Below, one piece after another: positions 34,267 to 43,346 of a stretch of 64,000 bases of DNA. Below the pieces are notes generated by a model. The model ran no database searches, was not told the origin of the DNA, and saw only the letters and a list, made by a program, of their open reading frames with translations. The translations under genes and the position numbers were made by a program. Source of the DNA: Streptomyces sp. CB02400 (GTDB lineage: Bacteria; Actinomycetota; Actinomycetes; Streptomycetales; Streptomycetaceae); contig NZ_LIWB01000005.1 in assembly GCF_001905725.1 (NCBI RefSeq), positions 1-64,000 on the forward strand. Reading direction: 5' to 3'. Position 1 is the stretch's first letter, and each line of letters opens with the position of its first letter.

Positions 34267-34403
34267 GGGCCGGGTGCACCTCCGGATGCGCGCGAGAGAG
34301 CGGGGCCACGCTCGGGTCCCTCCCCCCTTGGTACGGAGGGCGGGACGCGGCCGTTCAGAGGTGACCTGGAACCACCCGTTACCATGAGGCAGTCTCTTCC
34401 TCT

Positions 34404-36359
34404 GTGGTGAGCCTCCTTCCCAACCCGGCCCTGCCCAACGACCCGTCGGCGCACATGGTGGTGTGCGGCGACGACGGGCTGGCGCACCGGCTCGCCGCCG
34501 AACTGCGCGGGGTGTACCGCGAGCAGGTGACCCTCGTCGTACCGCCGTCCGGGCGCAGCGGCCGGCAGCCGATGGCGGGACGGGCCCGCGCGGCCTCCGC
34601 CGCCCTGCTCGACCGGGTCGTGACCGCCGTCAACCGGGGCAACGGCGGGTCCGACGACACCTTGGCGCCCGGCGAACGGGTCGTGGAGGCCGCCGAGCCG
34701 ACCGAGGCCGTGCTCGCCGAGGCCGGGGTGGAACACGCCGCCGCGCTGGCGCTGGTGTACGACGACGACGAGACCAACATCCGTGCCGCCCTGACCGCCC
34801 GCCGGCTCAACCCCCGGCTGCGGCTCGTCCTGCGGCTCTACAACCGGCGGCTGGGGCAACACATCGAGGAACTACTCGATCAGGCAGCCGAGTTGGCGGG
34901 CGGTGGCAGTGGCGGCGGTGGTGCGGCGGGACGTGGCGGGGCCGACGGTGCCGGTGGGGCCGACATCGCCACGACCGTGCTGTCCGACGCCGACACGGCC
35001 GCGCCCGCGCTGGTCGCCACCGCGCTCGTCGGCACCAGCAAGGTCGTCGACGCGGAGGGGCTGTTGCTGCGGGCGGTGGAGCGCCGGCCTCCGGGGCCGG
35101 GCGAGGTGGCCGACCCGGGGCTGTGCACACTCGCGCTGCTCTCCGCGACCAGCAACGACCCCGCCGGGGCCGAGGGTTCGGAGGACAGCGGCGAGCAGGG
35201 ACCGCAACTGCTGCCCGACGCGGCGGCGGTGGCGGCGGCGACCGGACGCGGGACGGTGGTGCTGGAGCAACTGTCCTACTCCGGCCCGCCGTTGCCCGCC
35301 GGTCGGGGCGGACCGCCGTTCGCCTCGCTGTTCTCGCGGCGGCTGCGGTGGTCGCTGGCGGGGCTGGTGGCGGCGGTGATCGCGCTCGCCGTCGCGCTGA
35401 CGGTGGTGACACAGGACAATCCGCTGCACGCCACGTACGTCACCCTGCTCGACCTCTTCGCGATCAACGAGCCCGCGCACCACGAGACCACCGGGCGGCA
35501 GGTGCTGCAACTGCTCTCCATGCTGGTGGGGCTGCTGCTGCTGCCGGTGCTGCTGGCGGCGGTGCTTGAGGCACTGGGGACGTTCCGCACGGCGTCGGCG
35601 CTGCGGAAGCCGCCGCGCGGGCTGGGCGGGCACGTGGTGCTGCTCGGACTGGGCAAGATCGGGACGCGGGTGCTGACGCGACTGCGGGAGCTGCACATCC
35701 CGGTGGTGTGCGTCGAGGCCGATCCGGAGGCGCGGGGGATGGCCGTGGCGCGGCGGCTACGGGTTCCGGTGGTGCTGGGGGACGTCACGCAGGAGGGGGT
35801 GCTGGAGGCCGCGAAGATCCATCGTGCGGACGCGTTGCTCGCACTGACCAGTGCGGATACGACGAATCTGGAGGCGGTGCTGTACGCGCGGTCCGTACGG
35901 CCCGATCTGCGGGCGGTGCTGCGGCTGTACGACGACGACTTCGCGAAGGCGGTGTACCGGACGTTGCGGACCGCGCATCCGTCGGCGCTGACGCGGAGCC
36001 GGAGTGTGTCGCATCTGGCGGCGCCGGCTTTTGCCGGGGCGATGATGGGGCGGCAGATCCTGGGGGCGATACCGGTGGAGCGGCGGGTGCTGCTGTTCGC
36101 GGCGGTGGTCGTGGGCGGGCATGCGCAGTTGGAGGGGCGGACGGTGGGGGAGGCGTTCCGGGCAGGTGCCTGGCGGGTGCTGGCGTTGGACACGGCGGGG
36201 TCCGCCTCCGGCGGGGAGGAAGTGCCGGGTTCCGGGCTGGTGTGGGACCTCCCTGATACGTATGTGCTGCGTGCCGAGGACCGGGTGGTGCTGGCTGCCA
36301 CCCGGCGGGGGCTGGCGGAGTTGCTGGGGCGGCGGGCGCGGCCGCGGAGCGCGACGTAG
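34404..36359 (+). CDS. Double-RCK membrane protein (CASTOR/POLLUX-like ion channel regulator)
   Basis: A 651-residue protein with two TrkA-N modules separated by a membrane part. The first (about 18-165) begins MVVCGDDGLAHRLAAEL and the second (about 408-530) HVVLLGLGKIGTRVLTRL, then EADPEARGMAVARRL and VVLGDVTQEGVLEAAKIHRA. Hydrophobic helices at about 315-337 and 367-390 flank a loop (LLDLFAINEPAHHETT) that could be a pore loop. A Gly/Ala-rich linker interrupts the first module. This resembles CASTOR/POLLUX-type cation channels, but no TVGYG filter is present, so conduction is uncertain. Two adjacent GTG codons (34404, 34407) can start it. Confidence 0.8.
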   Translation: MVSLLPNPALPNDPSAHMVVCGDDGLAHRLAAELRGVYREQVTLVVPPSGRSGRQPMAGRARAASAALLDRVVTAVNRGNGGSDDTLAPGERVVEAAEPTEAVLAEAGVEHAAALALVYDDDETNIRAALTARRLNPRLRLVLRLYNRRLGQHIEELLDQAAELAGGGSGGGGAAGRGGADGAGGADIATTVLSDADTAAPALVATALVGTSKVVDAEGLLLRAVERRPPGPGEVADPGLCTLALLSATSNDPAGAEGSEDSGEQGPQLLPDAAAVAAATGRGTVVLEQLSYSGPPLPAGRGGPPFASLFSRRLRWSLAGLVAAVIALAVALTVVTQDNPLHATYVTLLDLFAINEPAHHETTGRQVLQLLSMLVGLLLLPVLLAAVLEALGTFRTASALRKPPRGLGGHVVLLGLGKIGTRVLTRLRELHIPVVCVEADPEARGMAVARRLRVPVVLGDVTQEGVLEAAKIHRADALLALTSADTTNLEAVLYARSVRPDLRAVLRLYDDDFAKAVYRTLRTAHPSALTRSRSVSHLAAPAFAGAMMGRQILGAIPVERRVLLFAAVVVGGHAQLEGRTVGEAFRAGAWRVLALDTAGSASGGEEVPGSGLVWDLPDTYVLRAEDRVVLAATRRGLAELLGRRARPRSAT

Positions 36360-36376
36360 CGCGTGCCGCGTGCGGT

Positions 36377-36567
36377 TGGGCGGGGGTCGGCTTCACTTGC
36401 CCGCGTTCGCGAGGTGCCCGGCGCTGCCGCTGGGCGGGGGGGGGTGGGCTTCACTTGCCCGCGTTCGCGAGGTGCCGCTGCGCCCACCCGTGCCGCCCCA
36501 GCGGCACGATTGCCCGCAGCTGCGGAGGCACGGCTTCCCGCAGCTGCGGAGGCACGGCTTCCCGTAG
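36377..36567. repeat. Intergenic direct repeats
   Basis: Two repeat families fill the gap. A 30-base core starting GGCTTCACTTGCCC occurs at 36389-36418 and 36447-36476 (period 58). A 24-base unit starting CCCGCAGCTGCGG occurs in perfect tandem at 36513-36536 and 36537-36560. A small hairpin (GTGCCGC/GCGGCAC) lies between them. No gene is present; the region separates convergent genes. Confidence 0.75.
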
Positions 36568-38415
36568 TCAGGCGGGGAGGTATTTCGATGCGAACTCGAG
36601 TTCCAGGTGGATCTGTTTGATGCGTTCGTCCACTACCAGGGAGCCGTGGCCCGCGTCGTAGCGGTAGACCTCGTGGACGGCGTCGCGGGACTCCAGGCGT
36701 TTGACGTAGTTCTCGATCTGCTGGATGGGGCAGCGGGGGTCGTTGACGCCCGCCGAGATGTAGACCGGGGCCTTCACACGGTCGACGTAGGTGATGGGTG
36801 ACGACGCCTCGAAGCGGTCGGGGACCTCCTCCGGGGTGCCGCCGAGCAGCGTGCGGTCCATCGCCTTCAGCGCTTCCATCTCGTCGTGGTACGCCGTGAC
36901 GTAGTCGGCGACCGGTACCGCCGCGATGCCCAGCGCCCACGCGTCCGGCTGCGTACCGAGGCCGAGCAGGGTGAGGTAGCCGCCCCAGGAGCCGCCGGTG
37001 AGGATCAGCCGGGCCGGGTCGGCGAGACCGGAGGTGATCGCCCACTCCCGCACCGCCGCGATGTCCTCCAGCTCGATCAGGCCCACCCGGTGCTTCAGCG
37101 CGTCGGTCCAGGCGCGGCCGTAGCCCGTGGAGCCCCGGTAGTTGACGCGGACCACCGCGTAGCCGTGGTCGACCCAGGCGGCCGGGCCGGCCGCGAAGGA
37201 GTCGCTGTCGTGCCAGGTGGGGCCGCCGTGGATGTCGAAGACGGTCGGGAGCGGGCCGGTCGCGCCGGCCGGCTTCTGGACGAGGGCGTGGATACGGCCG
37301 CCGGGCCCCTCCACCCACACGTCCTCCACCGGGACCGACCCGGGCGACTTCATCCCGGGCGGGTCGAGGACCACTCCGCCCGCCGTGGACCGCACCGCCG
37401 GCGGCTGGGCCGCCGACGACCACAGGTACTCCACGCTGCCGTCGGGCCGGGCCGTCGCACCCGAGACCGCGCCGCGCGGGGTGGGGATCTCCACCAGCCG
37501 GCGCCCGGCCAGGTCGTAGCGGAACAGCTCGCCGCGGGCCTCGAAGCCGTGCGCGATGAGCAGCCCCGTGCCGTCCGGGTACCACTCGGCGCTCACGTCA
37601 CCGGGCAGCTCCAGCGCGAGGTCGGTCTCCTCCCCCGTCGCCACGTCCCACACCAGCGGCTCCCAGCGTCCGCGCCGCTGGTGACCGATGAGCAGCCGGG
37701 TGTCGCCCGTCACCGGCGCGAAGCCCAGCACCTCCAGTCCCAGCTCCCGGGTGCCGCCCTCGGTGTCGTCGAGCTCGGCGACCGTCGTACCGTCGGGCCG
37801 CAGCACCCGCAGCGCGGAGTGCATCGCGTCACCGTGCTCGGTGTGCTCCACGGCGATCAGCGAACCGTCGTGGGAGAGGTCCCCGACGCCCGCCGACTCA
37901 CGGTGCCGGTAGATCTCCACGGGCCCCTCTCCCGTACGGGCCAGGTGGATCGTCGTACCGTCCTCGTCCGTGGAACGGCCCACGACCGCCGTACGGCCGT
38001 CCCGGCCCAGCGCGAGACCGGCAGGGTACGAAGGGTCGAGGCCCGGTGCCGCGAGCTCGTCCTCGCCGCCCGAGAACCGCTGCCGGCGCCACACGCCGAA
38101 CTCGTCGCCGTCCTTGTCGTCGAACCACCAGATCCACTCGCCGTCCGGCGAGAGCACGCCGTCCGTCGTGCCGTTGGGCCGGTCCGTCACCTGCCGCTGC
38201 TCGCCCGTCGCCCGGTCCCAGGCGTACAGCTCGTACGTCCCCGTCGCGTTCGACACGAACAGGGAGCGGTCGGGGGCGTCCTCCGCCCAGTCGGGCAGGG
38301 ACACCCGGGGCGCCCGGAAGCGCTTCTCCCAGTCGGGCATGCCCGCGCCCTGTTCCACTCGCTCGGTCTGGTGGTCGGCCCGGCCCGGCGCGTCGGACCC
38401 GTTGCTCTCAGTCAT
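36568..38415 (-). CDS. S9-family prolyl oligopeptidase-like peptidase
   Basis: A 615-residue cytoplasmic serine peptidase or esterase. The N-terminal half is a beta-propeller (repeats such as YELYAWDRATGEQRQVTD, LSPDGEWIWWFDD, LSHDGSLIAVEH); the C-terminal half is an alpha/beta hydrolase with VFDIHGGPTWHD, nucleophile Ser476 in TGGSWGGYLTLL, Asp559 in AGVNDPRCP and His590 in YDAGHGSLV. All three catalytic residues are present. The ATG at 38415 (MTESNGSDAP) is the first with coding character. Family members cleave short peptides after proline or act as acylaminoacyl-peptidases. Confidence 0.92.
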   Translation of the reverse strand: MTESNGSDAPGRADHQTERVEQGAGMPDWEKRFRAPRVSLPDWAEDAPDRSLFVSNATGTYELYAWDRATGEQRQVTDRPNGTTDGVLSPDGEWIWWFDDKDGDEFGVWRRQRFSGGEDELAAPGLDPSYPAGLALGRDGRTAVVGRSTDEDGTTIHLARTGEGPVEIYRHRESAGVGDLSHDGSLIAVEHTEHGDAMHSALRVLRPDGTTVAELDDTEGGTRELGLEVLGFAPVTGDTRLLIGHQRRGRWEPLVWDVATGEETDLALELPGDVSAEWYPDGTGLLIAHGFEARGELFRYDLAGRRLVEIPTPRGAVSGATARPDGSVEYLWSSAAQPPAVRSTAGGVVLDPPGMKSPGSVPVEDVWVEGPGGRIHALVQKPAGATGPLPTVFDIHGGPTWHDSDSFAAGPAAWVDHGYAVVRVNYRGSTGYGRAWTDALKHRVGLIELEDIAAVREWAITSGLADPARLILTGGSWGGYLTLLGLGTQPDAWALGIAAVPVADYVTAYHDEMEALKAMDRTLLGGTPEEVPDRFEASSPITYVDRVKAPVYISAGVNDPRCPIQQIENYVKRLESRDAVHEVYRYDAGHGSLVVDERIKQIHLELEFASKYLPA

Positions 38416-38572
38416 GACCCCATACTGCCTGTCCGGAAGGGCATCGCGCCGCCGAGGTCCCCAGCCTGTGGACAACTTCTTCCCGATCCTTCACCGGCCC
38501 CTCGTGGAGGGCGCCCGCCGCACGGTTACCCCGCGGGCCGGGAACCACCCGGGGACCCGTACCGTTGAAGGC

Positions 38573-39406
38573 GTGTACCGGTTTCTGCTGACGCCCCGCT
38601 GGTGGGGGATCAACGTCTTCCTGCTGCTCTCCATCCCCTTCTGCGTCTTCATGGGGTCCTGGCAGCTGGGCCGGTTCGAGGACAGGGTGGACAACCACCG
38701 CGACGCCGAGGCGCGCATCGCCACGGACAAGCGGGAGGCGGCCAGACCGCTGGACGACCTGCTGCCCGTGACCAAGGCCACCTCCGGCAAGCAGGCCACG
38801 GTGAGCGGCCGGTACGACACCCAGCTCCTCGTGCCCGACCGCAAGCTGGACGACAAGGACGGCTACTACGTCCTGACCCTGCTGCGCACCGACACCGGCC
38901 GGGTGCTGCCCGTCGTCCGGGGCTGGCTGCCCGGCACCCCCGACCCGGCGAAGACGCCCGCGGCGCCCACCGGTGAGGTCACCGTCACCGGCGCGCTCCA
39001 GGCGTCCGAGACACCGGGCAGCAACGGCGTCAGCGCCCGCGGCGGCCTGCCCGAGGGACAGACGGCGGCGATCAGCTCGGCGTCGCTGGTGAACCTCGTG
39101 GAGTACGACGTGTACGACGCCTGGCTCACGCTCAACCGCGGCGACTCCGGTATGAAGGCCGTGCCGGCGACCGCGCCGAGCGGCACCGGCCTCGACCTGA
39201 AGGCGTTCCAGAACCTCGGCTACACCGCCGAGTGGTTCGCCTTCGTGGGCTTCGTGATCTTCATGTGGTTCCGGCTGTTCCGCCGCGAGCTGGAGTTCGT
39301 CCGCGACGCGGAACTGGGCCTGGTCCCGGACGAGGACGGGGACAGGGACAACGGGAACGAGGACGGGAAGCGGGAACCGGAGCGGCCGAGTCCGTCAGCG
39401 GTCTGA
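38573..39406 (+). CDS. SURF1-family cytochrome oxidase assembly protein
   Basis: A 277-residue membrane protein. Two helices at the ends (about 12-32, GINVFLLLSIPFCVFMGSWQ, and about 226-243, EWFAFVGFVIFMWFRLF) enclose an external domain, as in SURF1, with GSWQLGRF, the beta strands ATVSGRYD and VVRGWLPG, and NLGYTAEWF near the end. SURF1 helps insert heme a into cytochrome c oxidase. The GTG start at 38573 follows GAAGG. A long acidic C-terminal tail (DEDGDRDNGNEDGKREPE) is extra. It is divergent from the S9 peptidase gene. Confidence 0.9.
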   Translation: MYRFLLTPRWWGINVFLLLSIPFCVFMGSWQLGRFEDRVDNHRDAEARIATDKREAARPLDDLLPVTKATSGKQATVSGRYDTQLLVPDRKLDDKDGYYVLTLLRTDTGRVLPVVRGWLPGTPDPAKTPAAPTGEVTVTGALQASETPGSNGVSARGGLPEGQTAAISSASLVNLVEYDVYDAWLTLNRGDSGMKAVPATAPSGTGLDLKAFQNLGYTAEWFAFVGFVIFMWFRLFRRELEFVRDAELGLVPDEDGDRDNGNEDGKREPERPSPSAV

Positions 39407-39456
39407 CAACAGGCCGACAACGGACCGGGGCCCGGAGTCCCGCCCCCGCCGTAGGG

Positions 39457-40659
39457 TCACACCGCCGACAGCAGCCCCGTGAAGTACACCGTGCCCGCGC
39501 ACGCGTTGCTCACCGTCGTGGTGGCCGAGCCCGAGCCCGTGGACGACGTGTACGTCACCGCCACACTGCCCTCTCCCGTGCCGTCCTCCCTGACCAGCTG
39601 GGTGACCGTGCCGCCGTCGGTGCCCGCGGACGCGCCGGTCGTCGTGGTCGGTTCACCGGTCGGTGTCGGGTCGGGCGAGGGGCCGCCGGTGCCGCCGCCC
39701 GTGCTGTCGCCCGGAGCCGCGCAGGTCTCGGAGGGCACCCAGGCGAACTTCACCTCGTACGCCGCACCCGGCTTGAGCACCAGCTCCGCGACCTCCAGGG
39801 AGGGGTCGGGCAGTCCGGCCGCCGCGTCCCCCGCCACATGCCGCGCCGAGCTCACCTTGGTGACGTCGGCCGCGCCCTGCGGGGTCGGGGTCACGGTCCC
39901 GGCGCCCTCGACGGTACAGCTCGCGGTGGAGACGTTGACGACCCGGAAGGAGCCGTAGACCGCGCCCGTGGACTCGGGAGCGGCACTGGACGCGGTCGCC
40001 GGGCCGAGCTGGGCGGCGGTGCAGGCGGGCACCCCGGCGGCGAGGCTGGCCGAGGGGTCGGCCCCCTCCGTCGCACCCGTGCCGGAGCCGGTGTTCGTGC
40101 CGCCCTTGTCCTGTTCCTTCTTGTCGCCCTTGTCGGTCCCCTCGACCTGGTCCGAGGCGCCGCCCGCGGTGCTCTCCCCGCTCTCCGGGTCCTTGCCCTG
40201 ACCGGTGCCGCCCTGCGCCTGCGCGGCGTGGCCGACGGCGGAGGGGCTGGCGTCGGAGTCGGTGACGCCGGAGACGTGGACGAGGGCGGGGACGGCGGTG
40301 CCGAGGAAGAGGGCGGCGGCGGCCACGCCGACGAGGGCCTGGCGCTTGCGGGCCCGGCGGGCGGGGACGGCCCGGCGCAGATAGTCCAGGGTGCCGTCGC
40401 CCGGCTCCACCTCCCGCACCGCGCGGTGCAGCAGGGTGCGCAGTGCCAGCTCGTCCGCGTCGAGCCCCTCGGAGCCCTGTTCGTCCAGGCCGTCGTTCAC
40501 AGTTCCGTTCCCAGCGTGCGTGTGCTCCGGCTCGTTCCCGTCGCCGGTTTCCCGTACGTCCTCGGGCGCGGGCACGCCCTCGGACTCCCGCGCGGCGTCG
40601 GACGGACGCGAGCCCTCCGGCCCGCGCTCCTCGCGCCGCGCGCCCCTGCCCTCGCTCAT
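39457..40659 (-). CDS. Membrane partner of the SigE-family sigma factor (probable anti-sigma)
   Basis: A 400-residue single-pass membrane protein. The cytoplasmic part (1-106) is acidic and ends with LHRAVREVEPGDGTLDYLRR, the sort of short segment seen in partners of SigE-family sigma factors; the TM helix spans about 109-128 (ALVGVAAAALFLGTAVPALV). The external part has Ser/Thr/Gly-rich linkers and a beta domain with cysteines (GVPACTAAQLG, STASCTVEGAG, SETCAAPG, SNACAGTVY). Its start overlaps the sigma gene by ATGA. No HxxxCxxC zinc motif is present. Sequestering the sigma factor until an external signal arrives is inferred. Confidence 0.8.
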   Translation of the reverse strand: MSEGRGARREERGPEGSRPSDAARESEGVPAPEDVRETGDGNEPEHTHAGNGTVNDGLDEQGSEGLDADELALRTLLHRAVREVEPGDGTLDYLRRAVPARRARKRQALVGVAAAALFLGTAVPALVHVSGVTDSDASPSAVGHAAQAQGGTGQGKDPESGESTAGGASDQVEGTDKGDKKEQDKGGTNTGSGTGATEGADPSASLAAGVPACTAAQLGPATASSAAPESTGAVYGSFRVVNVSTASCTVEGAGTVTPTPQGAADVTKVSSARHVAGDAAAGLPDPSLEVAELVLKPGAAYEVKFAWVPSETCAAPGDSTGGGTGGPSPDPTPTGEPTTTTGASAGTDGGTVTQLVREDGTGEGSVAVTYTSSTGSGSATTTVSNACAGTVYFTGLLSAV

Positions 40660-41330
40660 GCCGGCGCCTCCATGGCCAGCCGCAGCGCCGCGATACCGCG
40701 TGAGCCGTACGCCTTCACCGAGCCCAGCGAGATGCCGAGGGTCTCGGCGACCTGCGCCTCCGTCATGTCCGCGAAGTAGCGCAGCACCAGCACCTCGCGC
40801 TGGCGGCGCTGGAGGCCCTTCATCGCCTTGATCAGCGAGTCGCGCTCGAGCTGGTCGTAGGCGCCCTCCTCCGCGCTCGCCATGTCGGGCATGGGCTTGG
40901 AGAGCAGCTTGAGGCCGAGGATGCGGCGGCGCAGCGCGGAGCGGGACAGGTTGACGACCGTCTGGCGCAGATAGGCCAGGGTCTTCTCCGGGTCCCGGAC
41001 GCGTTTGCGGGCGGAGTGGACGCGGATGAACGCCTCCTGCACGACGTCCTCGCAGGAGGCGGTGTCGTCGAGGAGGAGTGCCGCGAGGCCCAGCAGCGAG
41101 CGGTAGTGCGCGCGGTAGGTCTCGGTGAGATGGTCGACGGTGGTGCCGGCCGCCACGACGTCGTCGGTGCCGTCACGCTGTCCTGGTATGCGGGCGGGGC
41201 GCGCTGCGGGCATGGGCGCGATCACCGGCATGCCGCCGCCGGACGCGCCGGGCATGCGGGGTCGGCGAGCCTGACGGGGCGGCCGTAGGGCCGTGCCGCG
41301 CGGCGCTGTGAAGTCGAGTACCTCAGCCAC
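40656..41330 (-). CDS. SigE-family (SigE70-type) RNA polymerase sigma factor
   Basis: A 224-residue sigma factor. A Pro/Arg-rich N-terminal extension of about 60 residues precedes region 2 (YRAHYRSLLGLAALLLDDTA, CEDVVQEAFIRVHSA, YLRQTVVNLSRSALRRR) and region 4 (LQRRQREVLVLRYFADMTEA, LGISLGSVKAYGSRGIAAL). It belongs to the actinobacterial SigE subfamily of ECF factors. It is followed by its membrane partner with an ATGA overlap and lies downstream of the ask-asd genes. Confidence 0.92.
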   Translation of the reverse strand: MAEVLDFTAPRGTALRPPRQARRPRMPGASGGGMPVIAPMPAARPARIPGQRDGTDDVVAAGTTVDHLTETYRAHYRSLLGLAALLLDDTASCEDVVQEAFIRVHSARKRVRDPEKTLAYLRQTVVNLSRSALRRRILGLKLLSKPMPDMASAEEGAYDQLERDSLIKAMKGLQRRQREVLVLRYFADMTEAQVAETLGISLGSVKAYGSRGIAALRLAMEAPA

Positions 41331-41751
41331 GCCAGTTGGACACGCTTCCCCTCGTAAGGGTTGTACGTGCCGGGCGTCACTTTTGCGGCGGCCGGTGTGG
41401 CCGGCCGCCCGCCCGCGTCAGGCAGCACCACCGACAGCACATCAAATGCCCTCATGCGTCCCGCTCTTCCCCTGTGTCCCATATGAACGGACGTCCCCAC
41501 GCCCGGTTCCGGACGTCCCCACGTCCGGAGAGCAGCGCCCCCACGCCCCCCGGTAAGGGCGACCGCAAAGACGCTCCCCGCCCTCCGCGCGGTTGCGGAG
41601 AACGGGGAGGTGAATCCTCGTACAAGCCTCGTACGGGCCTTGCTCAATCCTCCGTCGCCGAAACGGCCTGATCAAGAGGCATCCGACCGGGAATCCGGCT
41701 CACAAGACTTACACAGATCCTACAAACGAATCCTGTGCGATCCAGAACTTT
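41331..41751. other. Intergenic stretch between asd and the sigma-factor gene
   Basis: A 421-base gap. It holds a hairpin (41574-41609) and presumably the promoter of the sigma-factor operon. No protein-like frame was found. Confidence 0.4.
41574..41609 (-). terminator. Hairpin downstream of asd
   Basis: Outer arms CTCCCCG/CGGGGAG and inner arms CTCCGC/GCGGAG are separated by two mismatched bases on each side, with a six-base loop. It lies about 140 bases past the asd stop and probably ends the ask-asd transcript. Confidence 0.5.
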
Positions 41752-42825
41752 TTACCGTTCAACCGCCACGAGTTCGGCGATCTGAGCGGTGTTCAGCGCC
41801 GCCCCCTTGCGCAGGTTGTCCCCGCACACGAAGAGCTCCAGCGCGGTGGGGTCGTCCAGGGCCCGTCGTACCCGCCCGACCCAGGTCGGATCGGTGCCGA
41901 CGACGTCGGCGGGGGTGGGGAACTCCCCCGCGGCCGGGTTGTCGAACAGGACCACTCCGGGCGCGGTGGCGAGGATCTCGCGCGCCTTGTCGACGGTGAC
42001 CTCGCCCTCGAAGCGGGCGTGCACGGTGAGGGAGTGCGTGGTGACCACCGGGACGCGTACGCAGGTGACCGCCACGGGCAGGGAGGGCAGGCCGAGGATC
42101 TTGCGGGACTCGTCCCGGACCTTCATCTCCTCCGAGGACCAGCCGTCCTCGCGCAGCGACCCGGCCCACGGTACGACGTTCAGCGCGACCGGCTCCGGGA
42201 ACGGCCCGGTGTTGTCCCCCACGGCCCGCCGTACGTCACCGGGGTGGGTCCCCAGCTCCGTGCCGGCCACCAGGGAGAGCTGCTCGCGCAGGGTGCGCAC
42301 GCCCGCGTGCCCGGCGCCGCTGACCGCCTGGTACGAGGAGACCACCAGCTCGCGCAGCCCGAACTCGGCGTGCAGCGCGCCCAGCGCGACGATCATCGAC
42401 AGGGTGGTGCAGTTCGGGTTGGCGACGATCCCGCGCGGACGCCTGCGCACGGCGTGCGGGTTGACCTCGGGGACGACGAGCGGCACGTCCGGGTCCATCC
42501 GGAACGCGCCCGAGTTGTCGACCACCACCGCGCCCCGCGCGGCGGCGACGGGCGCCCACCGCTCGGCGACCTCGTCGGGTACGTCGAACATCGCGACGTC
42601 GACCCCGTCGAAGGCCTCCTCGGTGAGCGCCACGACCTCGACCTCCTCACCGCGCACGGCCAGCTTGCGGCCGGCCGAGCGCGGGGAGGCGATGAGCCTG
42701 ATCTCGCCCCAGACGTCCGCCCGCTGGGACAGGATCTGGAGCATGACCGTGCCGACGGCCCCGGTCGCTCCCACGACCGCGAGCGTCGGCCGCCCGGAAC
42801 GTCCGGATCCCTCGGTCCCGGCCAT
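41752..42825 (-). CDS. asd: Aspartate-semialdehyde dehydrogenase
   Basis: A 357-residue NADPH-dependent enzyme that reduces aspartyl phosphate to aspartate semialdehyde, the branch point to lysine, diaminopimelate, threonine and methionine. The NADP motif [13 protein letters not shown] opens the chain, the catalytic cysteine is in [12 protein letters not shown], and the active-site histidine region is [25 protein letters not shown] and the C-terminal [14 protein letters not shown] are also conserved. Its ATG shares one base with the ask stop (TGATG), so ask and asd are translationally coupled, the standard actinobacterial order. Confidence 0.95.
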   Translation of the reverse strand: MAGTEGSGRSGRPTLAVVGATGAVGTVMLQILSQRADVWGEIRLIASPRSAGRKLAVRGEEVEVVALTEEAFDGVDVAMFDVPDEVAERWAPVAAARGAVVVDNSGAFRMDPDVPLVVPEVNPHAVRRRPRGIVANPNCTTLSMIVALGALHAEFGLRELVVSSYQAVSGAGHAGVRTLREQLSLVAGTELGTHPGDVRRAVGDNTGPFPEPVALNVVPWAGSLREDGWSSEEMKVRDESRKILGLPSLPVAVTCVRVPVVTTHSLTVHARFEGEVTVDKAREILATAPGVVLFDNPAAGEFPTPADVVGTDPTWVGRVRRALDDPTALELFVCGDNLRKGAALNTAQIAELVAVER

Positions 42826-43346
42826 CAGCGGCCGGTGCCTCCGTAGACCACGGCCTCGTCGCTGTCGGAGTCCAGACCGAACGCCGAGTGCACGGCGCGG
42901 ACGGCCTCCGGCACGTCGTCCTTGCGGGTGACGACCGAGATGCGGATCTCGGAGGTCGAGATCAGCTCGATGTTCACACCGGCGTCGCTGAGCGCCGTGA
43001 AGAAGTCGGCCGTGACACCGGGGTTGGTCTTCATGCCGGCGCCGACCAGGGAGATCTTGCCGATCTGGTCGTCGTAGCGCAGGGAGTCGAAGCCGATGGC
43101 GCCCTTGTTCTTCTCCAGCGCGTCGATGGCCTTGCGGCCCTCGGTCTTCGGCAGGGTGAAGGAGATGTCCGTCAGGCCCGTGGACGCGGCGGACACGTTC
43201 TGCACGACCATGTCGATGTTGATCTCGGCATCGGCGATCGTGCGGAAGATCGAGGCGGCCTCGCCGGGCTTGTCCGGCACACCGACGACCGTGACCTTGG
43301 CCTCGGAGGTGTCGTGCGCGACACCGGAGATGAGAGCCTGCTCCAC
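42825..43346 (-). CDS. Aspartokinase beta subunit from an internal start
   Basis: Inside ask, a GTG at 43346 ([18 protein letters not shown]) is preceded by AAGGGG eight bases upstream (43355-43360). In Corynebacterium the lysC beta subunit starts at the equivalent methionine (MEEAVLTGVATDKSEAKV, from memory). The product would be a 173-residue ACT-domain protein that pairs with the alpha subunit to form an alpha2beta2 enzyme. The site and its ribosome binding site are visible; expression is inferred. Confidence 0.65.
   Translation of the reverse strand: MEQALISGVAHDTSEAKVTVVGVPDKPGEAASIFRTIADAEINIDMVVQNVSAASTGLTDISFTLPKTEGRKAIDALEKNKGAIGFDSLRYDDQIGKISLVGAGMKTNPGVTADFFTALSDAGVNIELISTSEIRISVVTRKDDVPEAVRAVHSAFGLDSDSDEAVVYGGTGR

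Noticed and set aside
34384-34410. Eight-codon leader peptide (MRQSLPLW) whose stop overlaps the GTG start of the double-RCK gene
   Set aside because: The overlap is real, but no ribosome binding site stands before its ATG and short frames of this kind arise by chance.
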